Shown: positions 49,610-60,542, numbered from the stretch's first letter. The stretch: DNA of 64,000 nt from Streptomyces pinistramenti (GCF_020564935.1 NZ_JAJCXB010000023.1:41813-105812); one strand, 5' to 3'. Notes: a model not told the origin generated them from the letters alone. Program-made: numbers and translations.

Positions 49610-52286
49610 CGCGGCGCGCGTACCGGGCCCTGACCGCGGCCAGCGCCGCACCGTACAGCGTGAGGACCGCCGCCAGCAGCAGGTAGTACAGCGCGGGCGG
49701 CGGCGCCATCTCCAGCAGCGGGCCCAGCGGCGAGAGCGGCAGCAGGACACCGATCACCGCGAGGGCCGCGACGGCGATCCGGACGGGGTCCGCCGTACGG
49801 CCTTCCGCCGCGCGGCGCCCGCCGCGCAGCAGCAACATCACCATCGCCTGGGTCAGGAGGTTCTCGGTGAACCACGCGGCATGGAACGCCTCGGGGGCGC
49901 CGGAGCCCGATGTCGTGTGCAGGGTGAAGGCGAGGACCGCGAAGGTGGCCAGGTCGGCGGTGGCGTTGAGCAGGCCGAAGGCGGTGATGAAGCGGAGGAA
50001 GGGGCGCGGGCGCAGCGCCGACGGCCTGCGTACCGCGGCGGGCCCCGGGCGGTCGAAGGCGAAGGCCAGCTGGGCCGCGTCGAAGCAGAGGTTCTGCACC
50101 AGGACCTGGGCCGGCAGCATCGGCAGGAACGGCAGCAGCAGGCCGGCGAAGAGCATGGCGATGACGTTGCCGAGGTTGGACGAGAGAGTGATGCGCAGGT
50201 ACGCGGCGATGTTGCCGCTGCTGCGGCGCCCGGCGGTGATCGCACGGTCGATGGCCGTGAGGTCCTTCTCGGCGAGCACGACGTCGGCGCCCTCGCGCGC
50301 GACGGTCACCGCCCCCCGGGGGCAGATCCCCACATCGGCCGCGTGCAGCGCGGGCAGGTCGTTGACGCCGTCACCGAGGAAGCCGGGGGTGCGGCCGCTC
50401 TCCCTCAGTGCCGCCACGATGCGGGCCTTGTCCCGGGGCGTGCAGCGTGCCACGACCGTGGCCCGTTCGACGGCCTCGGCGAGCGGCGGCCCGGCCAGCC
50501 CGCCGAGCCGGTCGGCGGTGAGGACCTCGCCCGGCTCAAGACCGAGGTCCCGGCAGGCCCGCGCCGCGGTACCCGGGTGATCGCCGGTGAGCACCTTCAC
50601 CGCCACGCCACGCCGGGCGATGACCCCCAGCGCGTCGGCGGCGGACGGCGCGAGGGCGTCGCGGAAGGCGACGAATCCGATGAAGACCAGGCCGCGCAGG
50701 TCGCGGTCCTGGTAGGGGCCGTTGCGGGCGGGCCGTTCGGCGAGCGCGACGGCGAGCAGGCGCAGGCCGCCGGCCGCTTCGTCGGCTGCGAAGCGGAGCA
50801 GCCGCGCGCGCCCGGCCTCGTCGAGCGGTGCTTCCGTGCCGTCGGCAGCGCTCCGCCCGCAGCGGTCGATGACGTCCTCGGCCGCGCCCTTGACGACGAG
50901 CGTGCGGGTGCCGTGCCGGCCGGGGCGGCGGACGACGGCGGTGGCGAGCCGCCGGGCCGGGTCGAACGGGAGGGCCGCCACGCCCTCGTACGCCATGGGG
51001 TCGGCGCCGTGTTCCTCCGCGGCGTCCAGGATCGCCTCGTCCAGGGAGTCCGGGGCGGGCAGTTCGGCGAGTTCGAGGGTCCAGAAGCTGTTGACGGCCG
51101 CCCAGCGCAGCACGCCGGGATCGGGGCGGCCGCGTGCGTCGACGGACCGTTCCACGACCGGCCGGTCCTGCGTCAGCGTGCCGGTCTTGTCGAGGCACAG
51201 GACGTCCATCGCCCCGAGGTCGTGCAGCGCGGGCAGCCGCTTGACGATCACGGCGCTGGTGCGGGCGAGCGCGGACGCGCCCCTGGCCAGCGCGGCGGTC
51301 ACGATGACCGGCAGCATCTCGGGGGTCAGCCCGACCGCCACCGCGACCGCGAACGGCAGCGTCTCAAGTCCCCGCCCGCGCACCGCGGCGTCGGCCATCA
51401 GCACCAGCGGCGGGGTCAGCAGCATGAAGCGGATCAGGGTCCAGGCGATGCCGTGCACCGAGCGGTCGAACGCCGTCTCGCCGCGCCGCCGCGCACCTCC
51501 GCGGTAGGCGGCGGCGAACCGGGTGGCGGCGGCGGTGGCCACGACCAGCGCCGTCCCGCTCCCGGAGGCGACGCTGCTGCCCTGGAAGCACATGTGCGGC
51601 GGCTCCGGCCCCGCGCCGCCGCTCGCCGGATCGTCGACGGCCTGCTTCGGCACCGGTACGGATTCGCCGGTCAGCGCCGCCTGGTGCACGGTCAGCCCGC
51701 TCGCCCGCAGCAGCCGCACATCGGCCGGGACGAGGTCGCCCGCGCCCAGCCGGATCACGTCGCCGACGACGAGCTGTTCGACGGGTATCTCGCGGGCCAC
51801 GGGCGGCGACGCGTCGTCCGTGCGCCGCTGTACGGAGGCCGTGGTGGCGACCATCTCGCGCAGTGCGGCCATCGACCGGCTGGCGTGGTGCTCGCCACCG
51901 GAGCGCAGGGCGCAGCTGACCACGACGAGGACCAGGATCACGCAGGCGGTGCCCCAGGAGGCGACGACCGCGGACACCAGGCCAAGGCACAGCAGGACCG
52001 TGGTGAACGGATCGCGGACGCTGCCCAGAAAGCGCCGCGGCCAGGAGATCGGCCGCCAGGCGGGGACGGTGTTCTCGCCGTCCCGTACGAGGCGTTCGTC
52101 GGCCTGCTGCTCGGTCAGGCCGCGCGGCCCGCTGTCCAGCAGCCGCATGAGCTGAAGGGTGGTGAGCGCGGCCGGTTCGCTCGCTCCGGAGCCGTCCGGC
52201 AGGTCCGTGCCCGGCCGCGGCCGCGCCTGATCGCGGGACGGTGGGCCGACTCCGGTCGCCTCGGAGGTCTCAGGCACCGATGTCAC
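49602..52286 (-). CDS. mgtA: Magnesium-translocating P-type ATPase (MgtA/MgtB type)
   Basis: 894 residues. Actuator TGES at 206-209, phosphorylation DKTGT with D366, nucleotide-binding VVKGAAEDVIDRC and the hinge FLGDGVNDLPALHAADVGI. Membrane-site residues include VGLTPEMLPVIVT in M4 and NLCFDAAQLAFAFD in M6, the pattern of P3B Mg/Ni ATPases. The C-terminal FTENLLTQAMVMLLLRGGRR and last two helices are also typical. It imports Mg from the outside. The upstream ArsR-type gene overlaps its start by 17 bases, an operon with its own regulator. Confidence 0.92.
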   Translation of the reverse strand: MTSVPETSEATGVGPPSRDQARPRPGTDLPDGSGASEPAALTTLQLMRLLDSGPRGLTEQQADERLVRDGENTVPAWRPISWPRRFLGSVRDPFTTVLLCLGLVSAVVASWGTACVILVLVVVSCALRSGGEHHASRSMAALREMVATTASVQRRTDDASPPVAREIPVEQLVVGDVIRLGAGDLVPADVRLLRASGLTVHQAALTGESVPVPKQAVDDPASGGAGPEPPHMCFQGSSVASGSGTALVVATAAATRFAAAYRGGARRRGETAFDRSVHGIAWTLIRFMLLTPPLVLMADAAVRGRGLETLPFAVAVAVGLTPEMLPVIVTAALARGASALARTSAVIVKRLPALHDLGAMDVLCLDKTGTLTQDRPVVERSVDARGRPDPGVLRWAAVNSFWTLELAELPAPDSLDEAILDAAEEHGADPMAYEGVAALPFDPARRLATAVVRRPGRHGTRTLVVKGAAEDVIDRCGRSAADGTEAPLDEAGRARLLRFAADEAAGGLRLLAVALAERPARNGPYQDRDLRGLVFIGFVAFRDALAPSAADALGVIARRGVAVKVLTGDHPGTAARACRDLGLEPGEVLTADRLGGLAGPPLAEAVERATVVARCTPRDKARIVAALRESGRTPGFLGDGVNDLPALHAADVGICPRGAVTVAREGADVVLAEKDLTAIDRAITAGRRSSGNIAAYLRITLSSNLGNVIAMLFAGLLLPFLPMLPAQVLVQNLCFDAAQLAFAFDRPGPAAVRRPSALRPRPFLRFITAFGLLNATADLATFAVLAFTLHTTSGSGAPEAFHAAWFTENLLTQAMVMLLLRGGRRAAEGRTADPVRIAVAALAVIGVLLPLSPLGPLLEMAPPPALYYLLLAAVLTLYGAALAAVRARYARREG

Positions 52287-52629
52287 GGAGCGGTACCGGA
52301 AGTGCCTGTCCGGCGCGGGCGGCCAGTTGCACGACCAGGAGCCGTACCACCGCCACGACGTCGGGGTCGTCGACCAGGTAGACGACCCGGCGGCCCTCGC
52401 GGCGGGACCGCACGAGTCCGGCGAGCTTCAGCTTCGTCAGATGCTGGCTCACCGCGGGCAGCGCCCCGCCGATCCGCTCGGCGAGCCCGCTGACGTCGCT
52501 CTCCCCTTGTGCGAGTGCCCACACGATGTGCAGCCGCGGGGGCGATGCCAGCAGCCCGAACATCGCGGCCGCCTCGGTCAGCACTTCGGCGGACGGGTCC
52601 GCCGTGCCGCCTTCGCCCTCGATGCCCAT
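52270..52629 (-). CDS. ArsR-family metalloregulator
   Basis: 119 residues from ATG 52629 (GGGGAG upstream); a longer start at ATG 52665 lacks a ribosome site and lies on the TAGAAT box that probably serves as promoter. The winged helix is EVLTEAAAMFGLLASPPRLHIVWALAQGESDVSGLAERIGGALPAVSQHLTKLKLAGLVRSRREGRRVVYLVDD. No obvious Cys metal site is present, so the ligand is probably bound by His/Asp or sensing differs. Overlap with mgtA implies control of Mg or other divalent metal transport. Confidence 0.88.
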   Translation of the reverse strand: MGIEGEGGTADPSAEVLTEAAAMFGLLASPPRLHIVWALAQGESDVSGLAERIGGALPAVSQHLTKLKLAGLVRSRREGRRVVYLVDDPDVVAVVRLLVVQLAARAGQALPVPLRDIGA

Positions 52630-52915
52630 CACCACTGCCGCTCCCCGTCCGTCCGGAGCGCTCATTCTAGGGCGTCACTCGTTCCGAGGTGGCGGGTCAC
52701 GGATCCTGGCCGACGGCTCCACCGGCACGGGGGGCGAAGGCGGAGTGTGACGAACACGGCATTCTTCGGCGAGAGGGACGGCCCCAGGCCAACGCCGCAG
52801 CCGCGCGCGGCTGATGGGCACCGACGCGAATCGCTGGGAAGGTCCGCAATCGAGGCCGGTTTTGATATGTGCGCTTCGGCGCGATATCCACTGGGCCTCT
52901 TACGGAATCTCCACA

Positions 52916-52921
52916 TAGTAT
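52916..52921 (+). promoter_or_regulatory. -10 box of a leaderless promoter (72-aa protein)
   Basis: TAGTAT, seven bases, ATG 52929; the same geometry as at 18437. Confidence 0.6.
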
Positions 52922-52928
52922 GCACACC

Positions 52929-53147
52929 ATGTGCCCGACTCCTGCATCGCGACCGGTTCCTGCCCGGTCCTTGGCCGACGTGAACGCCGAAATCCGGGCG
53001 TTCATGTCCGACCGGGCAGGGCGACCCCTGGGGCCCGAGGAACAGGCCGAGTACGAGCAGCTGCTCGCGGCGTGGACGGCGGCCGTTGAGCGGCCGCCGT
53101 CCGTACCCCGGCCCGGTCCCCCGCCGCTGGCCCAGGCCGGGCAGTAG
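52929..53147 (+). CDS. Small conserved protein, paralogue of the 18450 gene
   Basis: 72 residues: MCPTPASRPVPARS, then the shared helical core ADVNAEIRAFMSDRAGRPLG and EEQAEYEQLLAAWTAAVE, and a Pro-rich tail. It aligns with the 61-residue protein at 18450 over ~45 residues. Both share the start MxPTP and a leaderless promoter. Function is unknown. It sits beside the geosmin synthase gene but converges on it, so it is not part of that operon. Confidence 0.72.
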   Translation: MCPTPASRPVPARSLADVNAEIRAFMSDRAGRPLGPEEQAEYEQLLAAWTAAVERPPSVPRPGPPPLAQAGQ

Positions 53148-53162
53148 GCGTCCCGCCCCGGT

Positions 53163-55457
<2,295 letters not shown>

Positions 55458-55495
55458 CTGCGCCTCACCTCTCCTCGTCTCGTCCGGGTCTCCGG

Positions 55496-56902
55496 TTACT
55501 CCCGGCCGCGGCCGATCTCGACGTTCTCCAGCACGCCGAGCGCGTCCGGGACCAGGACCGCGGCCGAGTAGTAGGCGCTGACCAGGTAGGAGATGATCGC
55601 CTTCTCGTTGATGCCCATGAACCGGACGGACAGGCCGGGCTCGTACTCGTCCGGGATGCCCGTCTGGTGCAGGCCGATGACGCCCTGGTTGTCCTCGCCG
55701 GTACGCAGGACGAGCACGGAGCTGGTGCGCTCCTTGGTGATCGGGATCTTGTTGCAGGGCAGGATCGGGACGCCGCGCCAGGCGGGGACCTGGTTGCCGT
55801 GCAGGTCGACGTGGTCGGGATAGAGGCCGCGGGCGTTCATCTCGCGGCCGATGGCAGCGATGGTGCGCGGGTGGGCGAGGAAGAACTTCGAGCCGCGGCG
55901 GCGGCTGAGCAGCTCGTCGAGGTCGTCGGGGGTGGGCGGGCCGGAGTGGGTCTGGATGCGCTGGCGGTAGTCGGCGTTGTGCAGCAGCCCGAACTCCGGG
56001 TTGTTGATCAGCTCGTGCTCCTGGCGCTCGCGCAGCGCCTCGATGGTCAGCCGCAGCTGGTGCTCGGTCTGGTCCATCGGCTCGTTGTAGAGGTCGGCGA
56101 CGCGGGTGTGCACCCGCAGCACGGTCTGCGCGACGCTCAACTCGTATTCGCGGGGCGAGAGTTCGTAGTCGGCGAAGGTGCTGGGCAGAACCGGTTCTCC
56201 GACGTGGCCCGACGACAGGGCGATCTCGGCCTCGCCGTGCTTGTTCTGCCGCTGCTGCGGCAGCGAGCGGAACTCGCGGATGTGGGCCTGGAGGGACGGG
56301 GAGCCGTCGAGGACGGCGTCGAACTCGCGGCGGGACAGCGTCAGGACGGTGCCCGCGGTGGCTGCCTTGGCGGTGTACTCCCAGACCGCCTCGGAGTCGA
56401 GCAGGCCCTCGGCACCGAAGTGGTCACCGTCGGCGAGTACGCCGAGGGCGGCCGGGTCTCCGTAGCGGCCGTCGGTCAGCTTGTTGACGCGTCCGTGGGC
56501 GAGCAGGAAGACCTGGTCGGCGGGGCTGCCCTGGGCGGCCAGGACCTCGCCGGCTTCGACCTCGCGCTGGACGAACCGGCCGGCGAGGGTGGCGAGTACG
56601 TCGCCCTCGTCGTAGCCGCGCAGGGCGGCCAGCTCGCCCAACTCGCGCGGGATGACGGCGACTCGGGAGCCGGTCTGGTTGAAGTCGATCCGGCCGTCGC
56701 CGACCGTGTAGGTCAGCCGCCGGTTGACCCGGTAGGCGCCGCCCGCCGTCTGCACCCAGGGAAGCATCCGCAGCAGCCAGCGCGAGGTGATGCCCTGCAT
56801 CTGTGGCGCGGACTTGGTGGTGGTCGAGAGGTTCCGCGCTGCCGCGGTTCCCAGGCTCTGCTGCGTACCGTGCTGTCCCTCGGTGCCGGCATCGATCGAC
56901 AT
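55496..56902 (-). CDS. eshA: Family 2B encapsulin shell protein (EshA-like) with cNMP-binding domain
   Basis: 468 residues from ATG 56902 (GAGGAG seven bases upstream). The HK97-type shell fold is split around an inserted cyclic-nucleotide-binding domain (residues ~88-205: LAALRGYDEGDVLATLAGRF, VFLLAHGRVNKLTDG, DGDHFGAEGLL). Later shell segments include HTRVADLYNEPMDQTEHQLRLTIEALRERQEHELINNPEFGLLHNADYRQRIQTHSG, GSKFFLAHPRTIAAIGREMNARGLYPD and RFMGINEKAIISYLVSAYYSAAVLVPDALGVLENVEIGR. In the ligand pocket the usual E...R pair is altered (FGAEGLLDSEAVWEYTAKA). EshA of S. griseus affects aerial growth. The gene precedes geosmin synthase in one operon. Confidence 0.93.
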   Translation of the reverse strand: MSIDAGTEGQHGTQQSLGTAAARNLSTTTKSAPQMQGITSRWLLRMLPWVQTAGGAYRVNRRLTYTVGDGRIDFNQTGSRVAVIPRELGELAALRGYDEGDVLATLAGRFVQREVEAGEVLAAQGSPADQVFLLAHGRVNKLTDGRYGDPAALGVLADGDHFGAEGLLDSEAVWEYTAKAATAGTVLTLSRREFDAVLDGSPSLQAHIREFRSLPQQRQNKHGEAEIALSSGHVGEPVLPSTFADYELSPREYELSVAQTVLRVHTRVADLYNEPMDQTEHQLRLTIEALRERQEHELINNPEFGLLHNADYRQRIQTHSGPPTPDDLDELLSRRRGSKFFLAHPRTIAAIGREMNARGLYPDHVDLHGNQVPAWRGVPILPCNKIPITKERTSSVLVLRTGEDNQGVIGLHQTGIPDEYEPGLSVRFMGINEKAIISYLVSAYYSAAVLVPDALGVLENVEIGRGRE

Positions 56903-57363
56903 CCGACGCTCCTCTTCGTGATGATTGCGCACCCACTCGCTCCGTGCCGCAGGCGCGGCAAGGCCCTTGCGCCGGGCGGGAGTTGAGTATGTGCAGGCAG
57001 GGGGGTTGCGGGGCGCGAACCTGCGGGCAAGCCAGGCAGGGCGGACCCCGTTGAACTGTTGATCACACTAGGGGCCGAAAGCAGTGCCCAGGAACCGGAT
57101 CCGGGGATGGCCGCGACATTGAACACGGACGAGTGACAGTGATCGTTTTAAACCCTCGAAAAGTCCTCGATCATCCGCCCGAAGGGGTCTTCGTACCGTC
57201 CTCGACAGGTGGGGAGCAGGTGTGAAGAAGCGCTGATAGGGGGCGGCGGCGCGGGAACCGGACGTGAGACAGCGATTCACTTGGCGAGCCGACAGTGGTT
57301 GATCAGGCTGGTGGCTACGGCAGGGTCACGCGAGCGGCATCGCGAGTCGGCGCGTCCGTGATG
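56903..57363. other. Upstream region of the encapsulin-geosmin operon
   Basis: 461 bases without a gene. On the minus strand a TAGTGT box (57065-57070) about 165 bases before ATG 56902 is the best -10 candidate. An AT-rich stretch with TTTTAAA (57145-57151) lies further upstream and may hold control sites. Confidence 0.4.
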
Positions 57364-57747
57364 TCAATGCTGGTCGGTCGAGCGGGCGTCGTACGCGGCG
57401 CGGGCTGTATGCACGCGGGCTGCGTTGGTCTTGGACCAGTCTGCGATGGCGGTGGTGAGTGCTCCCGCTTCGCGGCCGAGGCCGGTGAGGGCGTAGTCGA
57501 CCCGTGGGGGGATGGTCGGGTAGACGGTGCGGCTGACCAGGCCATCGCGTTCGAGGTTGCGCAGCGCCTGGGTGAGGGACTTCTGGGTCACGCCCTCGAT
57601 GTGTCGGCGCAGCTCGGTGAAGCGGAGCGGCCGGTCGTTCCGGCCGAGCACGCCCAGGACGTAGAGCGACCACTTGTTCGCCAGCACGCCCAGGACGGTG
57701 CGCGACGGGCAGTCCTTCGAGTAAGTGATTTTCGAGTTGGTATCCAT
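57364..57747 (-). CDS. HxlR-family transcriptional regulator
   Basis: 127 residues from ATG 57747. The winged helix shows CPSRTVLGVLANKWSLYVLGVLGRNDRPLRFTELRRHIEGVTQKSLTQALRNLERDGLVSRTVYPTIPPRVDYALTGLG. A Cys in the KDCPSR start is the redox or aldehyde-sensing position used by YodB/HypR-like members. It is divergent from the NmrA-type oxidoreductase, and direct repeats lie between them, so it likely controls that gene in response to electrophiles or quinones. Confidence 0.92.
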   Translation of the reverse strand: MDTNSKITYSKDCPSRTVLGVLANKWSLYVLGVLGRNDRPLRFTELRRHIEGVTQKSLTQALRNLERDGLVSRTVYPTIPPRVDYALTGLGREAGALTTAIADWSKTNAARVHTARAAYDARSTDQH

Positions 57748-57749
57748 CA

Positions 57750-57776
57750 GGTACCTATATATCCAAACGGTGCCTA
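57750..57776. promoter_or_regulatory. HxlR operator: direct repeats
   Basis: GGTACCTA (57750-57757) and GGTGCCTA (57769-57776), 19-base period, with an AT-rich TATATATCCAAA core, right upstream of the HxlR start. GGTACC is itself palindromic. Confidence 0.6.
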
Positions 57777-57869
57777 CTTCATAAACGATACAGGCCGTGT
57801 GCAGCATGAAGTGATCTGCACCGCGTTGCGGAACAGATCACTCCCCTGGGAACTGATGACGGAGGCACC

Positions 57870-58721
57870 ATGATTTTGACAACGGGAGCGACGGGCAGGA
57901 TCGGCGCCGAAGCGGTTCGGCTCCTGGTCGGCAAGGGCCTTCCCGCCCGGGCCCTGATTCGCGACGCGACGCGCGTGCCGCAGGACGGAAGCTGGGGCGG
58001 CGTCGAGATCGCTGTGGGCGATTTCGACCAGCCGGACACGCTGGATGCGGCGATGACCGGCGTCGGCACCCTGCTGGTCATCAGCCCTTCGGTACCCGCC
58101 CAGGAGATTGCGGTCATCGACAGCGCCGTCCGTCAGGATGTGAAGCACGTCATCAAGATCACGAATCACAAGGCGACCGAGGATTCTCCCGTCGACCGCC
58201 GTCGCGACCATGCGCGTATCGAGGCTCACCTCAAAGCGAACGGTCTGACGTACACGCTGCTGGCGCCGAACCTGCTCATGCAGAACCTCTTCCTCGTGGC
58301 CCCGATGATCAAGCAGACGCACGGGTTCGTGATGTCGGCCGGTGACGGCCGGTTCGGCATGATCGATTCACGTGACGTGTCCGCAGCCGCGGCGGCGGTG
58401 GCAGCCGCTCCCGCCGGCCATGAGGGGCGCACATACTTGCTGACCGGTCCGGAGCTTGTCACCTACGCCGACGTGGCCGCCGAGCTGACCCGGGCCCTGG
58501 GCCAGGAGATCGAGTACCGCCGGGTCACGCCCGATCAGCACCGCGAGGGAATGATCCAGGCAGGGCTTCCTGAGCCGGTCGCCGCCTCCAATGCCCAGGT
58601 CTTCGGGCTGATCGCCGAGGGAGATGCCGCATGGCTGTCCGATGACGTTGCCAGCCTCACGGGACACAGCCCCCGCAGTCTGCGCACCTTCGTCACCGAC
58701 CATGTCGCCGCTTTCCAGTAG
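57870..58721 (+). CDS. NmrA-like NAD(P)-binding oxidoreductase
   Basis: 283 residues from ATG 57870 (CGGAGG upstream). The Rossmann motif is ILTTGATGRIGAEAVRLLV (residues 2-20), with ARALIRD the NADP-recognising strand end. HVIKITNHKATEDSPVDRRRDHARIEAHLKANGLTYTLLAPNLLMQN is the typical NmrA/QorB-type middle. Members include quinone oxidoreductase 2 (QorB), which fits regulation by an HxlR protein. No catalytic Tyr-x-x-x-Lys is evident. Confidence 0.9.
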   Translation: MILTTGATGRIGAEAVRLLVGKGLPARALIRDATRVPQDGSWGGVEIAVGDFDQPDTLDAAMTGVGTLLVISPSVPAQEIAVIDSAVRQDVKHVIKITNHKATEDSPVDRRRDHARIEAHLKANGLTYTLLAPNLLMQNLFLVAPMIKQTHGFVMSAGDGRFGMIDSRDVSAAAAAVAAAPAGHEGRTYLLTGPELVTYADVAAELTRALGQEIEYRRVTPDQHREGMIQAGLPEPVAASNAQVFGLIAEGDAAWLSDDVASLTGHSPRSLRTFVTDHVAAFQ

Positions 58722-58753
58722 CCCCTATGACGCCGTGACGCGTTGAGCCGGGC

Positions 58754-59185
58754 ATGAGGAGTTCTGTCGAACGGATGGCGCCCGAGGAGTGGTGGGAGCC
58801 GTTTCGGCGGGTGGCGCCGGAGACGGTCGTACGCCCGCAGGGCGGCGGACGCCGGAGGGCAGGAGACCGTGACCGCCCGCCCGCGGCCCTTTCGTCGCCA
58901 CCTCTGGCCGCTCCTGGTGGTAGCTGCCGCCGGTCTTCGGGCCGACCTGGCCCACCATCCACCGACGTTTCGCCCGGTGATCCAAGGACCGCGCCCAAGC
59001 TCGCCTGCACCGCGTCGTCCTCGATGAGCTCGGAGCCGCCGGTGACCTGGACCGGTCGCGGTGCGCGATCGACTCCGTCAGTGTGCGCGCCCTCGAAGGG
59101 GGCTATTGACGGGACCGAATCCGACCGATCGCGGCGAGAACGGATCGAAGGTCCACCCGATCACCTACCGCAGACTCACCGAGTG
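58754..59185 (+). pseudogene. Decayed IS5-family transposase (N-terminal half)
   Basis: Transposase fragments appear in successive frames. First RMAPEEWWEPFRRVAPETVV and RPQGGGRRRAGDR, then, after a frameshift, FVATSGRSWW-stop-LPPVFGPTWPTIHRRFA-stop. DRAQARLHRVVLDELGAAG, DLDRSRCAIDSVSVRALEGG and, after another shift, GPNPTDRGENGSKVHPIT follow. The order matches the N-terminal half of IS5-type (IS1647/IS112-like) transposases. At least two stops and two frameshifts occur, and the C-terminal catalytic half is missing. No terminal inverted repeats or target duplication were found. Confidence 0.85.
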
Positions 59186-59379
59186 AAACGACGTCTTGTG
59201 ACGTCCGGTGCCGCGGCGGCCGGAGCCGGCTCGCACGAAGAGCATCATAGATGTCATCGATAGCAGTGATGGTTATTGCGTCTTGGACGCTATAGATGCA
59301 GGTGGTGCATGGTGGATTTCGTCAGCCCCTCGGGGCGGCAACCACCGGAAACCACCGGTTTTCACCGAAGGGAGTCACC
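59186..59379 (+). promoter_or_regulatory. AT-rich control region of the cyanate operon
   Basis: A conspicuous AT-rich block (59240-59300) contains CATCATAGATGTCATCGATAG-like elements and a -10 box TATAGAT (59291-59297). Directly after it, ATGCA-GGTGG-TGCAT (59296-59310) is an inverted repeat over the expected transcription start and is likely an operator. The leader ends in GAAGGGAG before GTG 59380. Confidence 0.5.
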
Positions 59380-59985
59380 GTGCACGACCTCGCAGCGGGC
59401 GTGAAGATCTTCCAGCAGGACGTCTTCCCGGCCAAGGCCCCCCTGTTCGCCGGGCTCGCCGGCCGGCACCGGCCCACCACCTTGTTCATCAGCTGTTCCG
59501 ACGCCAGGGTCGTGCCGGAGCTGATCACCCACAGCGAGCCCGGTGAACTGTTCGTCATCCGGACCGCGGGCAACCTCGTACCGGCCCATGCGCCGGGCGG
59601 GGACGGCGTGGCGGCCAGCATCGAGTACGCGGTGGAGGTGCTGGGAGTGTCCGGCATCGTGGTGTGCGGACACTCCGGATGCGGCGCGATGACCGCCCTG
59701 GCCGAGGGCCACGAGCTGACGGCGCTGCCGATGATCGCCGACTGGCTGCGCCACGCGGACGCCTCACGGCCGGACGAGGGCGCGGATGACGGCGCGGACG
59801 AAGTGGCCGCGTGGGTACGCCGGAACGTGCTCGCCCAGCTCGCGAACCTGGCCACCCATCCTTCGGTGGCCCGTGCCCTGCGGCGCCGCACGGTCTCCCT
59901 GCACGGCTGGGTCTACGACATCGCCACCGGCACCGTCGAAGAACTCGACCCGGCGACCGGCCGGCCCGAACCCGTCGCGCCCTGA
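59380..59985 (+). CDS. cynT: Beta-carbonic anhydrase (CynT-like)
   Basis: 201 residues from GTG 59380 (GAAGGGAG upstream); an ATG at 59296 falls on the operator and is rejected. Zinc ligands are C39 (FISCSDARVVPELIT), H98 and C101 (VVCGHSGCGAMTAL), and the Asp41-Arg43 dyad is intact. It is the plant-type clade. Next to cyanase it supplies bicarbonate for cyanate breakdown and keeps CO2 from escaping. The operon partner starts 76 bases downstream. Confidence 0.93.
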   Translation: MHDLAAGVKIFQQDVFPAKAPLFAGLAGRHRPTTLFISCSDARVVPELITHSEPGELFVIRTAGNLVPAHAPGGDGVAASIEYAVEVLGVSGIVVCGHSGCGAMTALAEGHELTALPMIADWLRHADASRPDEGADDGADEVAAWVRRNVLAQLANLATHPSVARALRRRTVSLHGWVYDIATGTVEELDPATGRPEPVAP

Positions 59986-60061
59986 CCCCGAGGCCGCTGC
60001 TCCCCCATACCTCGGCCCGGCACCATGAACCGCCGGACCGGACACCCGAAAGGAAACCGAC

Positions 60062-60532
60062 ATGATCCACGCACAGTTCGACCCGACCGCCCGTCAGAAC
60101 CTGGCCATCGCCGCCGTGGAGGCCAAGACCCGCAAGGACCTCTCCTGGCAGCAACTCGCCGACGTCGCGGGCCTGTCGGTCGCGTTCGTCACCGCCGCGG
60201 TACTGGGCCAGCACGCCCTGCCCGCGCCCGCAGCGGAGGCCGTCGCCGAGCTGCTCGGCCTGGACGAGGACGCGGCGATGCTGCTGGCGACCATCCCCAC
60301 CCGCGGCTCGCTGCCCACGGGCGCGCCGACCGACCCGACCATCTACCGCTTCCACGAGATGCTCCAGGTCTACGGCACCACCCTCAAGGCCCTGATACAC
60401 GAGCAGTTCGGCGACGGCATCATCAGCGCCATCAACTTCAGGCTCGACGTCAAGAAGGTCGCCGACCCGGAGGGCGGCGAGCGCGCGGTGATCACTCTCG
60501 ACGGCAAGTACCTGCCGACCAAGCCGTTCTGA
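60062..60532 (+). CDS. cynS: Cyanate hydratase (cyanase)
   Basis: 156 residues, the standard length. Catalytic residues fall at the same numbers as in E. coli cyanase: R96 and E99 in IYRFHEMLQVYG, and S122 in GDGIISAINF. The N-terminal helix-turn-helix-like half includes RKDLSWQQLADVAGLSVAFVTAAVLGQHALP. The enzyme converts cyanate and bicarbonate to ammonia and CO2 as a decamer. A perfect terminator hairpin follows directly. Confidence 0.97.
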   Translation: MIHAQFDPTARQNLAIAAVEAKTRKDLSWQQLADVAGLSVAFVTAAVLGQHALPAPAAEAVAELLGLDEDAAMLLATIPTRGSLPTGAPTDPTIYRFHEMLQVYGTTLKALIHEQFGDGIISAINFRLDVKKVADPEGGERAVITLDGKYLPTKPF

Positions 60533-60542
60533 CCCAGGGTGC

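Noticed and set aside
49881..52493. 870-codon open frame antisense to the P-type ATPase
   Set aside because: It exists only because GC-rich third positions remove stops on the opposite strand; the translation is low-complexity and the sense frame has all P-ATPase motifs.
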